From Vanilla planifolia (lineage: Eukaryota > Streptophyta > Magnoliopsida > Asparagales > Orchidaceae): DNA of 64,000 nt. The stretch is taken from contig JAIUJO010000143.1 in NCBI GenBank assembly GCA_023846275.1, positions 1,034,001 to 1,098,000 of the forward strand. The letters are read 5' to 3'. The notes below the pieces were generated by a model. The model worked only from the letters and a program-made list of their open reading frames with translations, was not told the DNA's origin and made no database searches. This document shows, in pieces, positions 37,701 through 52,330 of the stretch. Positions within the stretch are counted from its first letter, which is position 1. The number at the start of each line of letters is the position of its first letter. The translations under genes were made by a program, and so were the position numbers.

Positions 37701-38880
37701 ACACACAAATACACTCAGATGCACATGATCATAGACTTACATATGCACACGTGCACACACACATACATCTATGCATGCATGCATGCACACACATGCAAAA
37801 ATAGTGCATGCAAAAACATGAACACGTGCACATGTGCATACACCACATACACACATGTGTGTGTGTACACAAGCACACACAAGCCTACACACTCAAAAAC
37901 ATACATGCACGATGCACTCACTCACACATACATTGGCATGCCTACACTCACACACACATGCATGCATGCAAGCACACACACACACAAAAACCAACATAGG
38001 CACGCTCACACTTTCGCCCACACACAGGCATTGATCCATGCCGATAAAGACATCAACCTACTTACACATGCACACATAGTAACATTCTTGAGCATGCACA
38101 CATGACATACACATGACAACAAACACACATGCATATGCACAGCTACACATACACTTACACCCCCACCCCATACATAGACGTACAAAAGTATGCACACATG
38201 CTCATATGCATAACTATGTACATGCATAAATACAAGCACACATACAAACACACATAAGCATACACACAAATGCACATGCACACACACATAGGCTCACACA
38301 CTCACACAATAACACACCCACTCCAACAAATATGTCAATACATATGTATAGAACAAACACTTGCACACTCATATGTGCATGCATACACACAAATACAAAA
38401 ACATGCTCACATACACACATGCATTTGCACACAAACATGCATGCACACACAAACACAAATACTTTTACAAATGTATGCACATCTATACCCTTGCACATGC
38501 ATTCATGTGGAGACGCACATATCAAACATAGCATAGTCCGCACTCACACACATGGACACACTAGCATGTGCACACATACACACACAAGTGACACACATAT
38601 TCACACACACACATGTTCAAACATGCACAGAAAATTACACACCATATACTTACCTACACACATGCACATAAATGCTTGAACATAAGCACAACATGTAGGC
38701 ATGTATGCACCAACAAATACATACATATAGGAACACATGTGCACACATGTACAAACACATGTATAAATGCACACTTATACACACACAAACACACACAAAG
38801 TTTCATATGCATGCATACACAACCACACACGTGCATGCACAAGAAAATGTACAGACATAAGTACACAACCACACACTTGC
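34706..38880 (-). repeat. CA block C1 (TG on minus strand)
   Basis: About 4.2 kb in which the plus strand is CA-rich, the complement of the flanking TG blocks. It includes the CA arm of U copy 1, a CTT tract at 36,963-37,064, and general CA/ACATG sequence. It ends at about 38,880, where ACACACTTGC passes into ATGTTTGTGTTGTGTG, a loosely palindromic switch. Confidence 0.9.
36963..37064 (+). repeat. (CTT)n-rich polypyrimidine tract
   Basis: About 100 bp of CTT/TCC-type trinucleotides interrupted by CACTACTAC and CATCATTGTCAT words, and the only large non-TG/CA insert in the array. The plus strand is almost pure pyrimidine, so an intramolecular triplex is possible. CA repeats resume at once on both sides. 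Confidence 0.9.
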
Positions 38881-41800
38881 ATGTTTGTGTTGTGTGTGTT
38901 GTGAGAGTTAAGTGTGCCTGTTTTTGCCTGTATGCATGTTTGTAAGTGTGGTTGTCTATGTGTGCATGTGCAGATGCATGTATGTGTATGCATGTGTGTG
39001 AGTGTATGTGTATGTGTATGTGCATGTGTGTTACTGTTTGTGCATGCACGTGTGTGTGTTTTTATGTGCATCTATGTCCATGTGCAGATGCACGCATGTG
39101 TTTGCATATGTAGATGTGTTCTTGCACATGCACCACTATGTGTGCATGTGTGTATGCTTGTGTATTCCTATACATGAGTGTGTCAAACTGCGTATGTGTG
39201 CCTGTGTGTGTAGATGGGTTTGTGCATGCGTATATGTGCATGTGGGTGAATGTCAGTGTGTTTTGGTATACATGTCTTTGCCAACACAGATGATTTGTGC
39301 TAGTTTGTCCATGCCTGTATGACTTTGTCTATGTTTTATGTGTGTGGGAGGAGCATCTATGCATGTGAGTGTGCATGGGTGAGTACATGTTTGCTTATGT
39401 GTGTCTTTTTGTGTGTATGTGTGTGTAGGTGGTTGTGTGAGCATGTATAAGCTCGTATGTGTGTATGTGTATGTGCATATGTGCATAAGTGTGTGTGTGT
39501 GTGTGTGTGCATTTGTGTGGGTGTGTGTGAGTATTTGTGCATGAGAATTTATATTTATGTTAGTGTGAATATGTGTGTTATTGTGAGTATGTGCTTATGT
39601 TTTTGATTACATGTGCGTGTTTGTGTATGTTTGTGTGTGATTTGTTGTGTGTGTGTGTGCTTGTGCATTTGTGTAGGCACATGTGTGTTTGTATTCACAT
39701 GCATGTGTGAGTGCATTTGTATATGTGGGTGTGTGTGTGTTTTTGTTCATGTGTGTGTGGGTTTACATGTGTGTACCCATACAAGTGTGTGATTGTGTTC
39801 ATGTGTGTGTACTTGTGCAAGTGTAGGTATGTGTGTGTATATGAATGTTTGTGTGTGCATAGGTGTGTGTACCTGAGAACATGCATGTGTTTGAGTACAT
39901 GTGCACGTGCACATATGTGTGTGTGGGTGTATGTCTATATGTTTTTGTTTATACATGCGTGTGTTTGTAATTGAGTGTGCATGTGTGTGCAAGTGAGCAA
40001 ATGGGTGTACATGGATGCATGTGTGTGTTTATGTGTATGTGCATGTGCAAGTGTGTGATTACGCATATGCGCTACGTGTGTACACACATGTATCTGCATT
40101 CATATGTGTATGCATGTTTGTTCTTGTGCATTTGTTTGTGATTGTGTTTGCTTATGTGCATGTGTGCTTGTGTGTCTGCATGCGTGTGTGTTTATGTGCT
40201 AGTGGATGTGCATGCAAGTGTGTGCATATGTGTGCATATGTGCATGTGTTTGGCCATTTGTGTCAGCATGTGCTTGTGTGTGTTTGTTTGCATGTGTTTG
40301 TGAGTGTGTGCATATATGAGTTTCTGTGCATGTCATAATGTATTTTGCATGTGTGCACATAGGTCAATATATGGGTCTGTGCATTTGTGTATGCTTGTAA
40401 ATGTGCATGTGTATGTGTGCATGTCTGTGTACATAGATATGATTATGAAGCAAATTTTTTTGTTTGTGTGTTTGTTCATGTTTTCTCATGTACTTGTGTG
40501 TTCACGTGTGTGTGAGATAGAGAGTGTGTACTTTTGTGTGTGCATGTTTGTTTGCATGTGTGTGCAAGTTTTAAGTGTTTGTATGCATATGTGTGTGTTC
40601 GTGTATGCATGAGCATGTTCATGTGTGTGCATGTGCTTACGTCTATGCATTTGTGCCTACATGTAATGTGTGAATCTCGATGTTTATGTTCATGTGTGTT
40701 GGTGCATCTACATGCATGTGGGCATGCATCAAAGTTTGTGCATGTGTGTGTCTTTGTGTATATGTGTTTGTGTTTGTGCATGTGCATATGTATATGTGCT
40801 TGAGTGTTCATATTGGTGTGTGGGTGTGTGTGCTTGTGTATGCGTGTGTATGTGGATGTGGTCATGTGTGTGTATGTATTTTTATGTGCATGCATGTGTA
40901 TGTGTTTGTGTGCGCTTGTGTGTGCATGTGCATGTGCGTGTCTATGTGTGTCTATAAGACTATATGTGTGCATGTCTACAAGGCTATGTATGTGCATGTG
41001 CATGTTTCTGTGCATGTGTCTATGAATGAATGTGCATGTTCTTGAGCATGCACATGTGTGCTCTCAAGTGTGCATCTGGCTATGTGTGGGTGTGTTTGTG
41101 TGTACCAGTGTATGTGTGTGTACTTGTGCATATGTGCGTGTGCGCACCTATGTGCACGTGTTTTCTTGTGATTGTTCGAGTGTAGGTGCATGTGAGTGAG
41201 CAAGCATGTGTGCATGTGCATGTGTGTGTGTGGCTAGGTTTTTATGGGTGCATGTGTGTGTGTGTGCAATTGTGAGCACATGTGTGTGTGCACGTGTGTA
41301 CCTATATGTATGTTTGGGTGCATATGCACATGTGTGTATTCATTTATGTGTGTTCATGTGTGTATGTTTGTGTGTGTGTATATGTGATTGTGTGCATGTG
41401 TGTATGCATTTGTGTTTGTATGATGTGTGTCCACTTCTCCATGTGTGTGGGTGTATAAGTGTGTGTATGGGTATGGGTATATTTTTATGCATGTGGATGC
41501 ATATACATGTATGTGTGTGTGTGTGACTATATGTGTGTTTGTTCTTTCGATTATGCATGTACGTGTATTTGCATGAGCATGTTCATGTGCATTTGTATGC
41601 TTGTGCGTGTGTATGTGTACATCTATGTGCATGTATGTTCTTGTGTGTGTGCTAGTGCGGGTGCATCTGAAGGTGCAAGCACGCATGTGTGTGTTTGTGT
41701 GCTTGCGAGTATGTCTGCATTTGCAAGTGCAAGTTTGTGTATGCATGTGCACATATATGTATGTTTTGGGTGCATGTGCACATGTCTTTATGTACGTGTG

Positions 41801-44800
41801 TGCATGTACCGGAGTATGCATTTGTGTGTGTGTTGTGTGCATTTGTGTGCAAGTGGGTGCATGTGTACATATGTGTGTTTTTAGGTGTGGGTATGTGTTT
41901 ATGCATGTGCAACCATGTGTGTGTACGTGTGTGTATGTTCATGTGCATGTATTTGCATGTGTCTATGTGTGTGTGTACCTATGATTGTGCATATGTGTGT
42001 CTACGTGCGATAATGCATGTGGATGCCTATGTGCAGCCATTGTTATGTGACTACACAATGCATGAGTATCTGTGTGTGTCTCTGCTTGCTTGTGTGTGTG
42101 CATGTGTGTATGTATGTGTGAGTGCACATGTGTGTTGTTGTGTGTGTACATGCATTTGTGTGCCTGTAGGTGCATGTATGTAGGTGTGGTTATATGTTTG
42201 TTTTTATGTGCATATGCTTTTATGCATGTATATCCATGTACATGTTTTTCTACATGTGTTTTATGTGTGTCTATGCATAAGCCTATGTGTACAAGTGTAT
42301 GTGTGTGTTTGTATGTTCCATTATGTGTGTATGTGTGTATCTGTGCTTGTGTGTGTGTAAGTGCAGACATATGAGCAAGTGTGTGTGAGTGAGTGGTAGT
42401 GTTTAGGTGTTTGTGTACTTGTTTGTGTGTGGGTGTGCCTATGCTTGTGTGTGGTTTCATGTGTACATAAGAATTGGTAAGCATGTGGATTCATGTTCCT
42501 TTGTGTGAGTATGTGTGCATATGCATGTGCTTGCATGTTTGAGTGCATTTGTGTGCATGTGTGTGTATGTGTGTGCATCAATGTGTGCATGTATGCATGC
42601 ATATGTGGGTGGGTGTGTCTGTTTGTCCATGTGTGTGTGCAAGTGCATATGCATGTTTTTGCATCCATGTGTGAATGCACGTAGATGCATATCAATGTGT
42701 GTGTGTGTGTGCATATATGTGGATGTGTTAGTACATTTGTGTGTGTGTGTACACTTGCATTTGCATGGATGTATGTGCATGTGTGTGTGAATGTGCATGT
42801 GGATGAAGTGTGTGTGTGTGTGTATTGGTATGTATGAGTGCATGCGTGCGTGTATGTGTGTGTGTGCATGTGTGTGTGTACAGGCATATGGATAGCTATG
42901 TGCATGTGGTTGTGGGTGTGTGTGCAAATGTGTGTGCATGCTTACGAGCCTTTATGTATGTGTGTATGCCTATACATGTGAGTGTTCATGTATATTTTAT
43001 GTTGATGCAAGAACATTTTTATTCCTATGCATCTACATGTGTGTGTACATGTGCATGTTTTACCAGTTTATGCATGCATGCATCTTTGTGTGTCTCTGAA
43101 TGTGTACATGTTAGTTTCTATGTGCATGCATTCATCTATGGTGTGTGACGTGTGCATGTATGTGTGCATATTTGAGTGCATGTGTGTGAGTGTGTGTATA
43201 TAAGTGTGTGTATTTGTGTGTGTTCCTATGTACATGTTTGTGTGCATGTGTTTGCAAGTCTATGAGCTTGTGTGTGTGTGTTCCTATGCATATAAGTGTG
43301 CTTGCATATGCATTTGTATTAATGCCTGTGCATGTGCATTTGTGTTCACATTAATGTGTGTCTATACTTGGTTTCTTGTATGTGTGTGTGTACATGTGCA
43401 TTAGCATGCGTGCTTATATGTGCGTGTGCATCTTTGCATATGTGTTCGTGTGTTTGCATATGCATATGTGTGCATGTGAGTCTGTGTGTTTTGTTGTTGG
43501 GTGTGTGTGTGTGTGTGTGCTTATGTATGGACATGTGTGTGTACCTGTGTGTGAGCATATGTGTGTGCATGCATATGGGTATGTGTGTGTGCATGCATGT
43601 TTGCCTTTGTGTTCAGGTGTGTTTGTGTGTGTGTGTATGCACATGTGCGTATACAGGTGTGTTAAAGTGTAGATGTGTGCATGTGTGCGTGTGTTTGTGT
43701 GTCCATGTGGATGTGTGGGTAGTTGTGGGTGTGTGAGTGCATGTGTGTTTGTGTGCATGTGTATGCATCTATAAATGTGCATGTATATGTCTGTCAGCAT
43801 ATATGTGTGCAAGTTTGTAAGTCTATGTTTGTATTTGTGTGCCTATGCATATGTGTATGCAACAATGTGCTTGTACTTGTGCATGCAGGTGTATCTATTT
43901 GTGTGTGTAGATATGTGTGTGTGTGTCTGTATTAATGCACATTGGTTTGTGAGTGTATGCATGCATGCGTATGTGAAAGTGTGTATATGCAAGTGTGCAT
44001 CTGTATGCACACATATACTTGTGTGTGTGTGAGTATAGGTGCATGCATATGTGCTTGTCATGCGAGTGTACAAGCATGCACATCCATATATATGTGGGTG
44101 GGTGGGTCTGTGTCCGTGCATGTGGGCGCATTTGTGCGTATGAGTGTGAGTGTACGTGTTTACATGTGCATGGGTGTATGTATTTATATGTGTGTATGTC
44201 ATGTTCATATGTCAACATGCATGAGCATGTATGCACATGTGTGTGTGTGTGGGTATATGCATGTGGATGTGTGTGTGTGTCTATGTGTGTGGGTATACCT
44301 CTATTTGTGCATGTGTGTGCATGTTTTCATGTGAGCATGCAGCGTGTGTGTGTGTGTGTGCATACTTGTATGTGTGTAAGCTTGGATGTGTGTTTGTACA
44401 CATGTGTGTGCATGTGTGTGTGTGTCTATGTATGTGTGTGTATTTGTGTGTATTCATGCATTTTTGTGCAGGTGGGTGTATGCAAGAGTGTGTAGGTGTG
44501 CATTTGTTTGCATGTACATGTGCTGTCATGCATTTCTATCCATGCACATGTGTTTGTGCATGTGTTTTATGTGTGTGTGTGTGTATGCATGGGCTTGTGT
44601 ATACATGTGTGTGTGCATGTGTGTGCATATGAGTGTGTGGTTCACATATATATATATGTGTGTGTGTGTGTGTCCTTGTGTTTGTCTAAGGGAGCATACA
44701 AGTGTACGAGTGTGTTTGCGTGACTGAGTGGCTGTGTGTGTGTGAGTGTACTTATGCATGTGTATGAGTGTATGTGTGCTTGTATGATCTACTTATATGG

Positions 44801-46699
44801 ATGTGTGTGAGTGAGCATGTATATGCTTGTTCTTGTATGTGAGTGTTTATACTTGCATGTTCACGTGTGTGTTTGGGAGTATTTGTGTGCATGCTTTTGT
44901 CTATGTGTGTGTATGTATATGAGTGTTTGTGCATCTACATGTGCGTGTGTATGTCGGGGGTGTATGTGAGTATGTCAGTTTGAGTGCACATGTCTGTTTG
45001 TGCAGACATGCATGCATGTGCACATATGTATGTGCATGCATGTGTGTGCATGTTTGTGATTATGCACATATATGTGTGCACATGTTATTCTATGTGTCTA
45101 TGCATGTCAGTATGTGTGTGTGTGTTTGTGCATTTGTATGTGTGTTATGTGTGTTTGCACTTTGTGTGGGTACATTAGTTGGTTTGTGTGTGTTTTTATG
45201 TTTGTATACTTACATGTGCATGTTAGTGTGCACGTGTTTGTGCAAGTGTATATTTATGTGGGTGAGCCTTTGTATATTTGTGTGTTCTTATGCCTATGAG
45301 TGTGCATTTTTGTGCATGAGCATATGTGTTCATTTGGATGTGCACTTGCATGGGTGCATGCATGTAAGTGTGCAGGAGCAGGTGCATGTGCATGCCTCCT
45401 TGTGTGTGCATGTGCTTTTATGTGTGTGTGTAAGTGTGCATGTGTTTATAAGTGAGTGTGTGTATATGGTGTCAATGCATGTGTGTTTATTTGTGCTTAT
45501 GCATAGGCATGGGTTTGTGTTGGTTTGTTCATACATGTTTGGTCTATAAGCATCTCCATGTGTGTGCACATTTGTATTCATGTATGCAGTTCTACCCATT
45601 TGTGTGTGTATATATGTGTACATGTGTGTGTGCAAGTCATTGAGCCTATGTGTGCATGTGTTCCTATACATATGTGTATGTATTAGTATCATTTTGCGTG
45701 TTTATGCTGAGATGCCTGTGTGTGTTTGCATATATGCATGTGCAAGCATGTGTGTGTGTGCATGTGTGGTTTTGTGTGTGTGTGAGTTCTCATGTGTGTG
45801 TCTATGCACCGATATGTGTGTGTGGTTGTGCATGAGCATGCATTTATTAGTGCATATGTGTGCATGCATACTGTGTTTTCGTACATGTGTGTGTGTTTAT
45901 GTGCATGCATGTGTTGTGTGTGTGTGTCTGTGGATACATACGTGTAATGCATATGAGCAACAAGTGTGCATGCATGTGTGTGTGTACGTATATTTTGGTA
46001 GGTGGGTGTGTGCATGTGCAGCACATGTATCTATGTGTGCATAGACATGTGTGCTTATTTGTGTACATGCACACACATGTGTGTGTGCTTGTATTTGTTT
46101 TATGGGTGGGTGCATGTGTGGGTGTGTGTATGTGTTTGTGTATAATGTGTGTGTATGTTTGTGTGTGTGTGCTTATAGGAATGTGTGTGTAGGTGGGACT
46201 ATGTGTGCGTGTGCATGTGTATTCATGTAAATGAGTCAAAGTGTGGTTGTATTTGTATGTGTGTTTGTGCATGTGTATGTGTGAGCATGAATGCTTCTTT
46301 ATGTTTATGCATGTGTGATTGTGTGCATGCAAGTGTGCTTGTGTTTATGCAAGTACATATGTGTGTGTGTGTATGTGTGGTTGTACTATGCATGCATGTA
46401 CATGTGTTTGGTATTATGGTTTACATGCATGTGATTGTGTGCATGTGAGTGTGTTTGTGTGTGTGTGTGCACATGCTTATGGCGGTCTGCATTGGTGTGT
46501 GTGCATGCGTACATGAATGTAAGTGTGTGAACATGTAAATAAGCGTGTGTTCACATGTAAAGGTGTATGTGTATGTGCATGTGCATATGAGTACATCTGT
46601 GTGTGAGTGTGTGTGCATGTGTGTATGTGTGCATCTGTGTACGTATGTGCCTTTGTACACATGTGTGTGTGTGTGTGCCTATGTTTTATGCGTGTGTAT

Positions 46700-48080
46700 G
46701 TGTGCATGGGCGTCTATTTGCATGTGTGTGCATGCGTGTGTGTTCTTTTGTGAGTGTAGGTGTGTGCATGTTTTTGTGTGTACCATTGTATGTTTGTGTG
46801 CTTGTTTATGTGCATGGGTGCAGGCATGTGTGGTTGTATGTGTGCATGTACATGTGAGTGTTTTGTGCATGCCTGTGCACATAAGTCTATGTGTGGTAGA
46901 ACATGCTCATGCATGTTTATGTGTATTGTGCATGTATGCAGGTGCACGCACACGCATGTGTGTGTATGTCGGGTGCATGCACGAGAATGTGTGCATTTTT
47001 TTTTTGTGTGCCTGTGTGTGTCTTTGCATGTGTGTGTGTGTGCTTGTGCATGTGCATGAGTTTTCCTATGTCTGTTTGTGTGTTTATGCTTGTGTGTCTG
47101 TGTGTGCACAGGTGTGTGTGTTGTTGTGTGCACACGTGTGCCTATGTGTGTGTGGTTGTCTACATAAATATCCATGTGCGTGTGTATGTTCGTTTATGTA
47201 TGCATGCATGTTTGTGTGTGTGGAGGTGTATTCACACTTGTGTGTGTGTGCATGTGAACACCACTATACAGGTGTATATGTATATGAGTGTGCACGTGTG
47301 CACATGCATGTGTGGGTGTGTCTAAAAGTTTGTGTGCATGAAAGTGTTCATGTATGTGTGTCAATGCATGTGTATGAGTGTGTTTGTCTATGCAGGAGAA
47401 CTCATGTTTGTGAGGGTTGAGGCATGTGTATATGTTTGTGTGTGTGTTTACATGTGCACATATGTTTATGTGTGAATGTGCATGTGTGTCTACATGTTTG
47501 TGTGTGCATGTGTTTGCATGTGTGTGCTTGCTTGCATGTGAGAGAGTGTGTGTGTGCATGCATGTGCACTACAAGTGTTTATGTTGGAATCTCTGTGTAT
47601 GTTTGTGTGTGTTTGCATTTTTATGTCTATACATATGTGGGTGTGTGGATATGTGCAACTGTATTCTTGGGTGTGTGTAATTGTTCATGCATGTGCATGT
47701 GTGCACGTGTGTGCTTATGTCCATGTCGATTTGTAGAGGTGTGAGTGCAATGTTGTGCATGTATTGGTGGGTGTGTGTCTATGTGTGTGTGTATGTTTCT
47801 ATAAGTCTGTGTGTGTACATGTGAGTATGTGTTTTTTCATTTCTCTTTTAGTGCATGCACATTTGTGTTTGTCAGTGTGTACATTTGCATATGTGAGTGT
47901 GTATATTTACATGTGTGTATGTATGAGTTTGTGCATACATCTTAGTATTTATGCATGCATACAAGCGTATCCACATGTTGGTGTATTTGTGTATATGTGT
48001 GTGCATATATGTGGGTGCATGTGTGTATGATTGCCTATGTGTATGTGCTTGTGCAACTGGGTTTGTTGTGTGTGTATGTG
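46700..48080 (+). repeat. Tandem duplication D, copy 1
   Basis: This matches 48,081-49,865 in the same orientation. Shared low-redundancy words include TGTTCTTTTGTGAGT (46,741 and 48,115), GCACGCACACGC (46,943 and 48,319), TCTAAAAGTTTGTGTGCATG (47,321 and 48,701), GTGAGAGAG (47,538 and 48,936), and TCTCTTTTAGTG followed by CTTAGTATTTATGCATG (47,941 and 49,720). The period is 1,374-1,398 bp in the first 1.2 kb. Confidence 0.85.
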
Positions 48081-49865
48081 TTGTTGTGCTTGGGTGTCTA
48101 TTTGTATGTGTGTGTGTTCTTTTGTGAGTATTGGTGTGTGCATGTTTTTGTGTGTACCTTTTTATGTTTGTGTGCTCTTTTATGTGGATGGGTGTAGGCA
48201 TGTGTGGTTTTATGTGTGCATGTATATGTGTGTCTATTTGTGTATGCATGTGCACATATGTCTATGTGTGCTAGCACGTGTACATGCTTGTTTATGTGTA
48301 TTGTGTATGAATGCATGTGCACGCACACGCGTATGTGTATGTATGCATGTATGTGTGTAGGTGCATGTATGAGCATATGTGCATTTTTGAATGTGTGCTT
48401 GTGTGCGTCTTTTGTGTGTGTGTGCTTGTGCATGTCCATGTGCATGTGTTTTCCTAAGTGTGTTTATGCTTGTGTGTGTGTGTGCGCATGCGTGTGTGTT
48501 GTTTTGTGCATGCATGTGTCTAGATATGTGTGTGTGTGTATCTACAGACATATGCATGTGTGCGTGTATGTTCGTTTACGTATGCTTGCATGTTTGTTTG
48601 TGTGGGGGTGTATTTGAGCTTGTGTGTATGCAAATGAACACTTATGTACAGGTGTATATGTATGTGTGTGTGCACATGTGCACATGCATGTGTGTGTGTG
48701 TCTAAAAGTTTGTGTGCATGAAATTGTTCGGGGGTGTGTGTCAATGCATGTGTATGAGTGTGTTTGTCGATGCATGTGAACTCATATGTGTGAGGATTGA
48801 TGCATGTGTATGTATCTTTGTGTGTGTTTGTATGTGCACATATGTTTATGTGTGATTGTGCTTGTGTGTCTAAATGTGTGTGTATGTGTGCATGTTGGTG
48901 TATTTGCATGTGTGTGGGTGTGTGTGCATGCATGTGTGAGAGAGAGTGTGTGTGTGTGTGTATGTGCTTGTGTGTGTGGTAAAGATTGCACATGTGTGTG
49001 TGCACAAAGGCTTGCACATGTGTGTGTGGGTGTATATGTGTGTGTGTGTGTGCATATATGTCTACATATGTTTGAGCACATGTGCTCACGCATTTGTGTC
49101 TCTATCTGTGTGTATGTGCATGTATGAATTTTTGTCCATGTGAGTGTGTATGAATGTGTGTGTGCATCTATGTACTTTTGTGAATGTGTGGGTGTATGTT
49201 TGGATGCTTCTCTGTATGTCTGTGCTCATGTGTTTGTGTGTGTGGGCATATGTGTGTATGTGAATTTGTGCTTACATCTATGAATGTGTGATTGTGGTTG
49301 TATATGTGTATGCATCTGTGTTGGTGTGCATGCATATGTGTCCATGCATGTGTATTACATGTGTTTTTGTGGGCATCTTGTATGTGTTTATGTGTGTGTT
49401 TGCATTTTTAGGTCTATACCTATATGGGTGTGTGGTTGTTTGCATGTGTGTTCTTGGGTGCATGTAAGTTTGCATGCATGTGCAAGTGTGTGCATATGTC
49501 CATGTCTTTTTGTAGAGTTGTGTGTGCAATGTTGTGCTTGTATTGGTGGGTGTGTCTATGTGTGTGTGCCTGTTTCTGTGAGTTTGTGTGCGTAGGCATA
49601 TGTGTATGTGTATTTGTGTTTCTCTTTTAGTGTGCACACATTTGTGTTTGTCAGTGTGTATATTTACAGGTGTGATTGTGTACATTCACATGTGTATGTG
49701 TATGTGTGTGTGCATACATCTTAGTATTTATGCATGTGTAGAAGCATATCCACATGTTGGTGTGTTTGTGTATGTGCATGTGAATATATGTGGGTGCATG
49801 TGTGTGTGATTGCTTATGTGTATGTGCCTATGCATGTGGGTTTGTTGTGTGCGTGTGTTGTTGTG
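48081..49865 (+). repeat. Tandem duplication D, copy 2 (longer)
   Basis: The second copy of D. The offset to copy 1 is 1,380 bp at TCTAAAAGTTTG, 1,398 at GTGAGAGAG, and then jumps to about 1,787 at GTTTGCATTTTTA (47,611 and 49,398). Copy 2 therefore has about 390 bp more than copy 1, between about 48,950 and 49,390. The extra piece is also TG-rich. Whether it was gained here or lost from copy 1 cannot be told. Confidence 0.85.
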
Positions 49866-51309
49866 CATACATGTGCAAGTGTGTGTGTGTGTGTACACCT
49901 ATACATGTACATGTCTGTGTAGGTATGCTTGTGCATATGAGTGTGTGCTAGTGGTGTGAGTGTGTGTATGTGCATATGCATTTAAGTGTGTGTCTATGTG
50001 TGGGTGTATGTGCAAGTTTATACATGTGTGCTCATGTGTGCGTGTATGTTTGCATGTGTGCAAGGGAATGAATGTGTATCTGTGTGTGTACCTTGGTGTA
50101 GAGATGTGTGTGTGTGTATGTGTATTCAAGCATGTGTGTGCATTTGTGCCTATGGACATATGCAGGCTTGTGTATGTATGCGTGTGCATGGGTGCGCACG
50201 TTTGCATGTGCATGTGTATGCATGTGTGTGTGTGTATTTTTGTACATACATTTATGTTGTTTCATGCATGTGTGGGTGGGTGTCTGAGTGTCTGTATGCA
50301 TGTATGTTTGTACATTTGCATGCATGCATGCATGTGCATGTGGTTTTGCACATGAGTGCATCAGTCTGTGTGTGTTTGTGTGTGCTTGTGCATGTACATG
50401 TGTGTGCATGTACATATGTGTGTGTGTGTGCATGCGTGTTTGTATGTGTATGAGCATGGGCATCTTTGTGTGATCACATCTCAGTGTGTGTGTGAATCTA
50501 TATGTGTGTGTACTTGTGTACATACCTATTTTTGTAGGTATTTGTGTACATGTCTGATTGCATGTGCTTATGTGTAGTGTGTGTCTGTGTGTGCGTGCGT
50601 GCACATATGCATATGTTTGTGTCTATGTGTGCATGTGTGTTCATGTGCTTGTGCATGTGTGTGCATGCATGCATGCATGTGTGTGTATAAATTTGTTTGC
50701 ATTTGTGTTTTCATGTCTATATGTTCATGTGTGCATTTACTTGGGCTTGGGTGATTGTGTGAGATTTTTTTGTATTTGTGTGTGTGTATGTGTGTGTACA
50801 TGTGTACATGTGCATGTATGTGTGCGTATGTGTTAGTGTGTATGTGTGTGTGTGTTTGTTCATCTATTTATGTATATGTGCATGTGCATGTGGGCATGTA
50901 GGTGCTTATGTGTGAGTATGTGCATGTTTGTATCTATGTGTGAGTGTGTGTGTGTGTGTGTGTGCATGCATAAGAGCACTTGTGGTTGAGCATATGTGTG
51001 TATGTGTTTGCATAAGTGTGTACATGTTTGTGTACATGTGTGTTCATATATGTGCATGTGTATACATATGTGTACATGTGCGTGTGCATGTGTGTGTATG
51101 TGAGCTTGTTTGTGCATGTGTGTTTGCATTTGTATGTGTGTATGTGCATGTATGTGAGTATATGTGCATGTGTGTTTGTTTGCATGTGTATGTGAATATG
51201 TGTATGCATGAGTTTTGTTGTTCATGTATATTTGTGTGTGTGAATGTGTATGTGCACGTGTGTGTTTACATGGGTGTACTTGTATTGGTGTGCATGTGCG
51301 TGTATGCAT

Positions 51310-52330
51310 GTGCACATGTATGTGTGTACAAGTGCCTACATGTTTCTATGGGTATGCTTGTGTGCATGTCTTTTTGCATGTGTGTGTAGGTGGGTTTGTG
51401 TATATAAGTGTTTTGGTGTGTGCATTTGTATCTTTGTGTTTTTGGTTTCATTCTTGTATGCTTATGAGCATGCATTCATGTATTTGTGTGTGCATGTGTG
51501 TGATTATGTGCTGGTATGTGTGTGTTTTTCTATGGGTGCATGCATTTGTTAGTGTGTGTTTGTGTATGTGTGTGTGTACAGGTATGTATCTATGTGTATG
51601 TGTGTGAATATATGTGTGTGTGCAAGTGTGTGTGTGTGTGCTCAGGTGTATGAGTGTGTGTGGCATGTTCCTGCATGTACGTACACGTGTGCATGTGTGC
51701 AAGTCTGTGTAACGGGTGTTCATTAATCTTCATGTGTGTGCCTATGTTCATGCATGTGTGTATGCATGTGAGTGGACACACATGCAAATGTGTGTGTGCA
51801 TGTCTATACATGTGCATGTCTATGTGTATGTGTATGAGTTTGTGCATACATCAATATTTTGGGTGCATGGATGTGTGTGTATCTTTGCATGTGTTGTATG
51901 TGTATGTACGTGTGCTGTATTGTGTGTGAGTGTGTGCGTCTACTCTTTTGTATGTGCATGCATGTGTCTACATGTATATTTGCATGTGTGTGTGCAATAA
52001 TTTGCTTGTGTATATGTATGTGTTTGTGCACGTGTATGTGTGTGTCTACGTGAGAGTACATGTGTGAGTGTACATGTGTGTATTTGCATGTTTGCATGTC
52101 TGTGTGTGCACCTATGTGTTTCTATAGGTGTGCATGCATGGATGTGTTTTTGCACATGAGTGTGTAGGTGGGTTTGTGTTTATGAGTGTGTGTGTGTGTT
52201 TATCTATGTGTGTGGTTGCATTTGTGTGTATTTATGTGCATGCATTCATGTGCATCTATGTGTGTTGGTGTATGTGTGTTCTAGTATTATATACATGCAT
52301 GTGTGAGTGTGTGTGGTAGTGTGTGTGTGT
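51310..52330 (+). repeat. Weaker internal duplication, offset about 780 bp
   Basis: The segments about 51,310-51,560 and 52,090-52,330 share word order: TGTTTCTATGGG / TGTTTCTATAGG, then GTGTAGGTGGGTTTGTGT (51,384 and 52,162), then GCATGCATTCATGT. Similarity is lower than in D. Because the background is repetitive, part of it could be chance, but the GTAGGTGGGTTTGTGT context argues for common descent. Confidence 0.45.

Noticed and set aside
46545-47420. A 291-codon open frame on the plus strand and dozens of similar ones on both strands across 33,774-63,955, rich in Cys/Val/Met or His/Thr
   Set aside because: TG/CA repeats rarely form stop codons, so long frames arise by composition alone. 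They overlap in several frames and on both strands, have no domain or codon structure, and follow the repeat wherever it goes.
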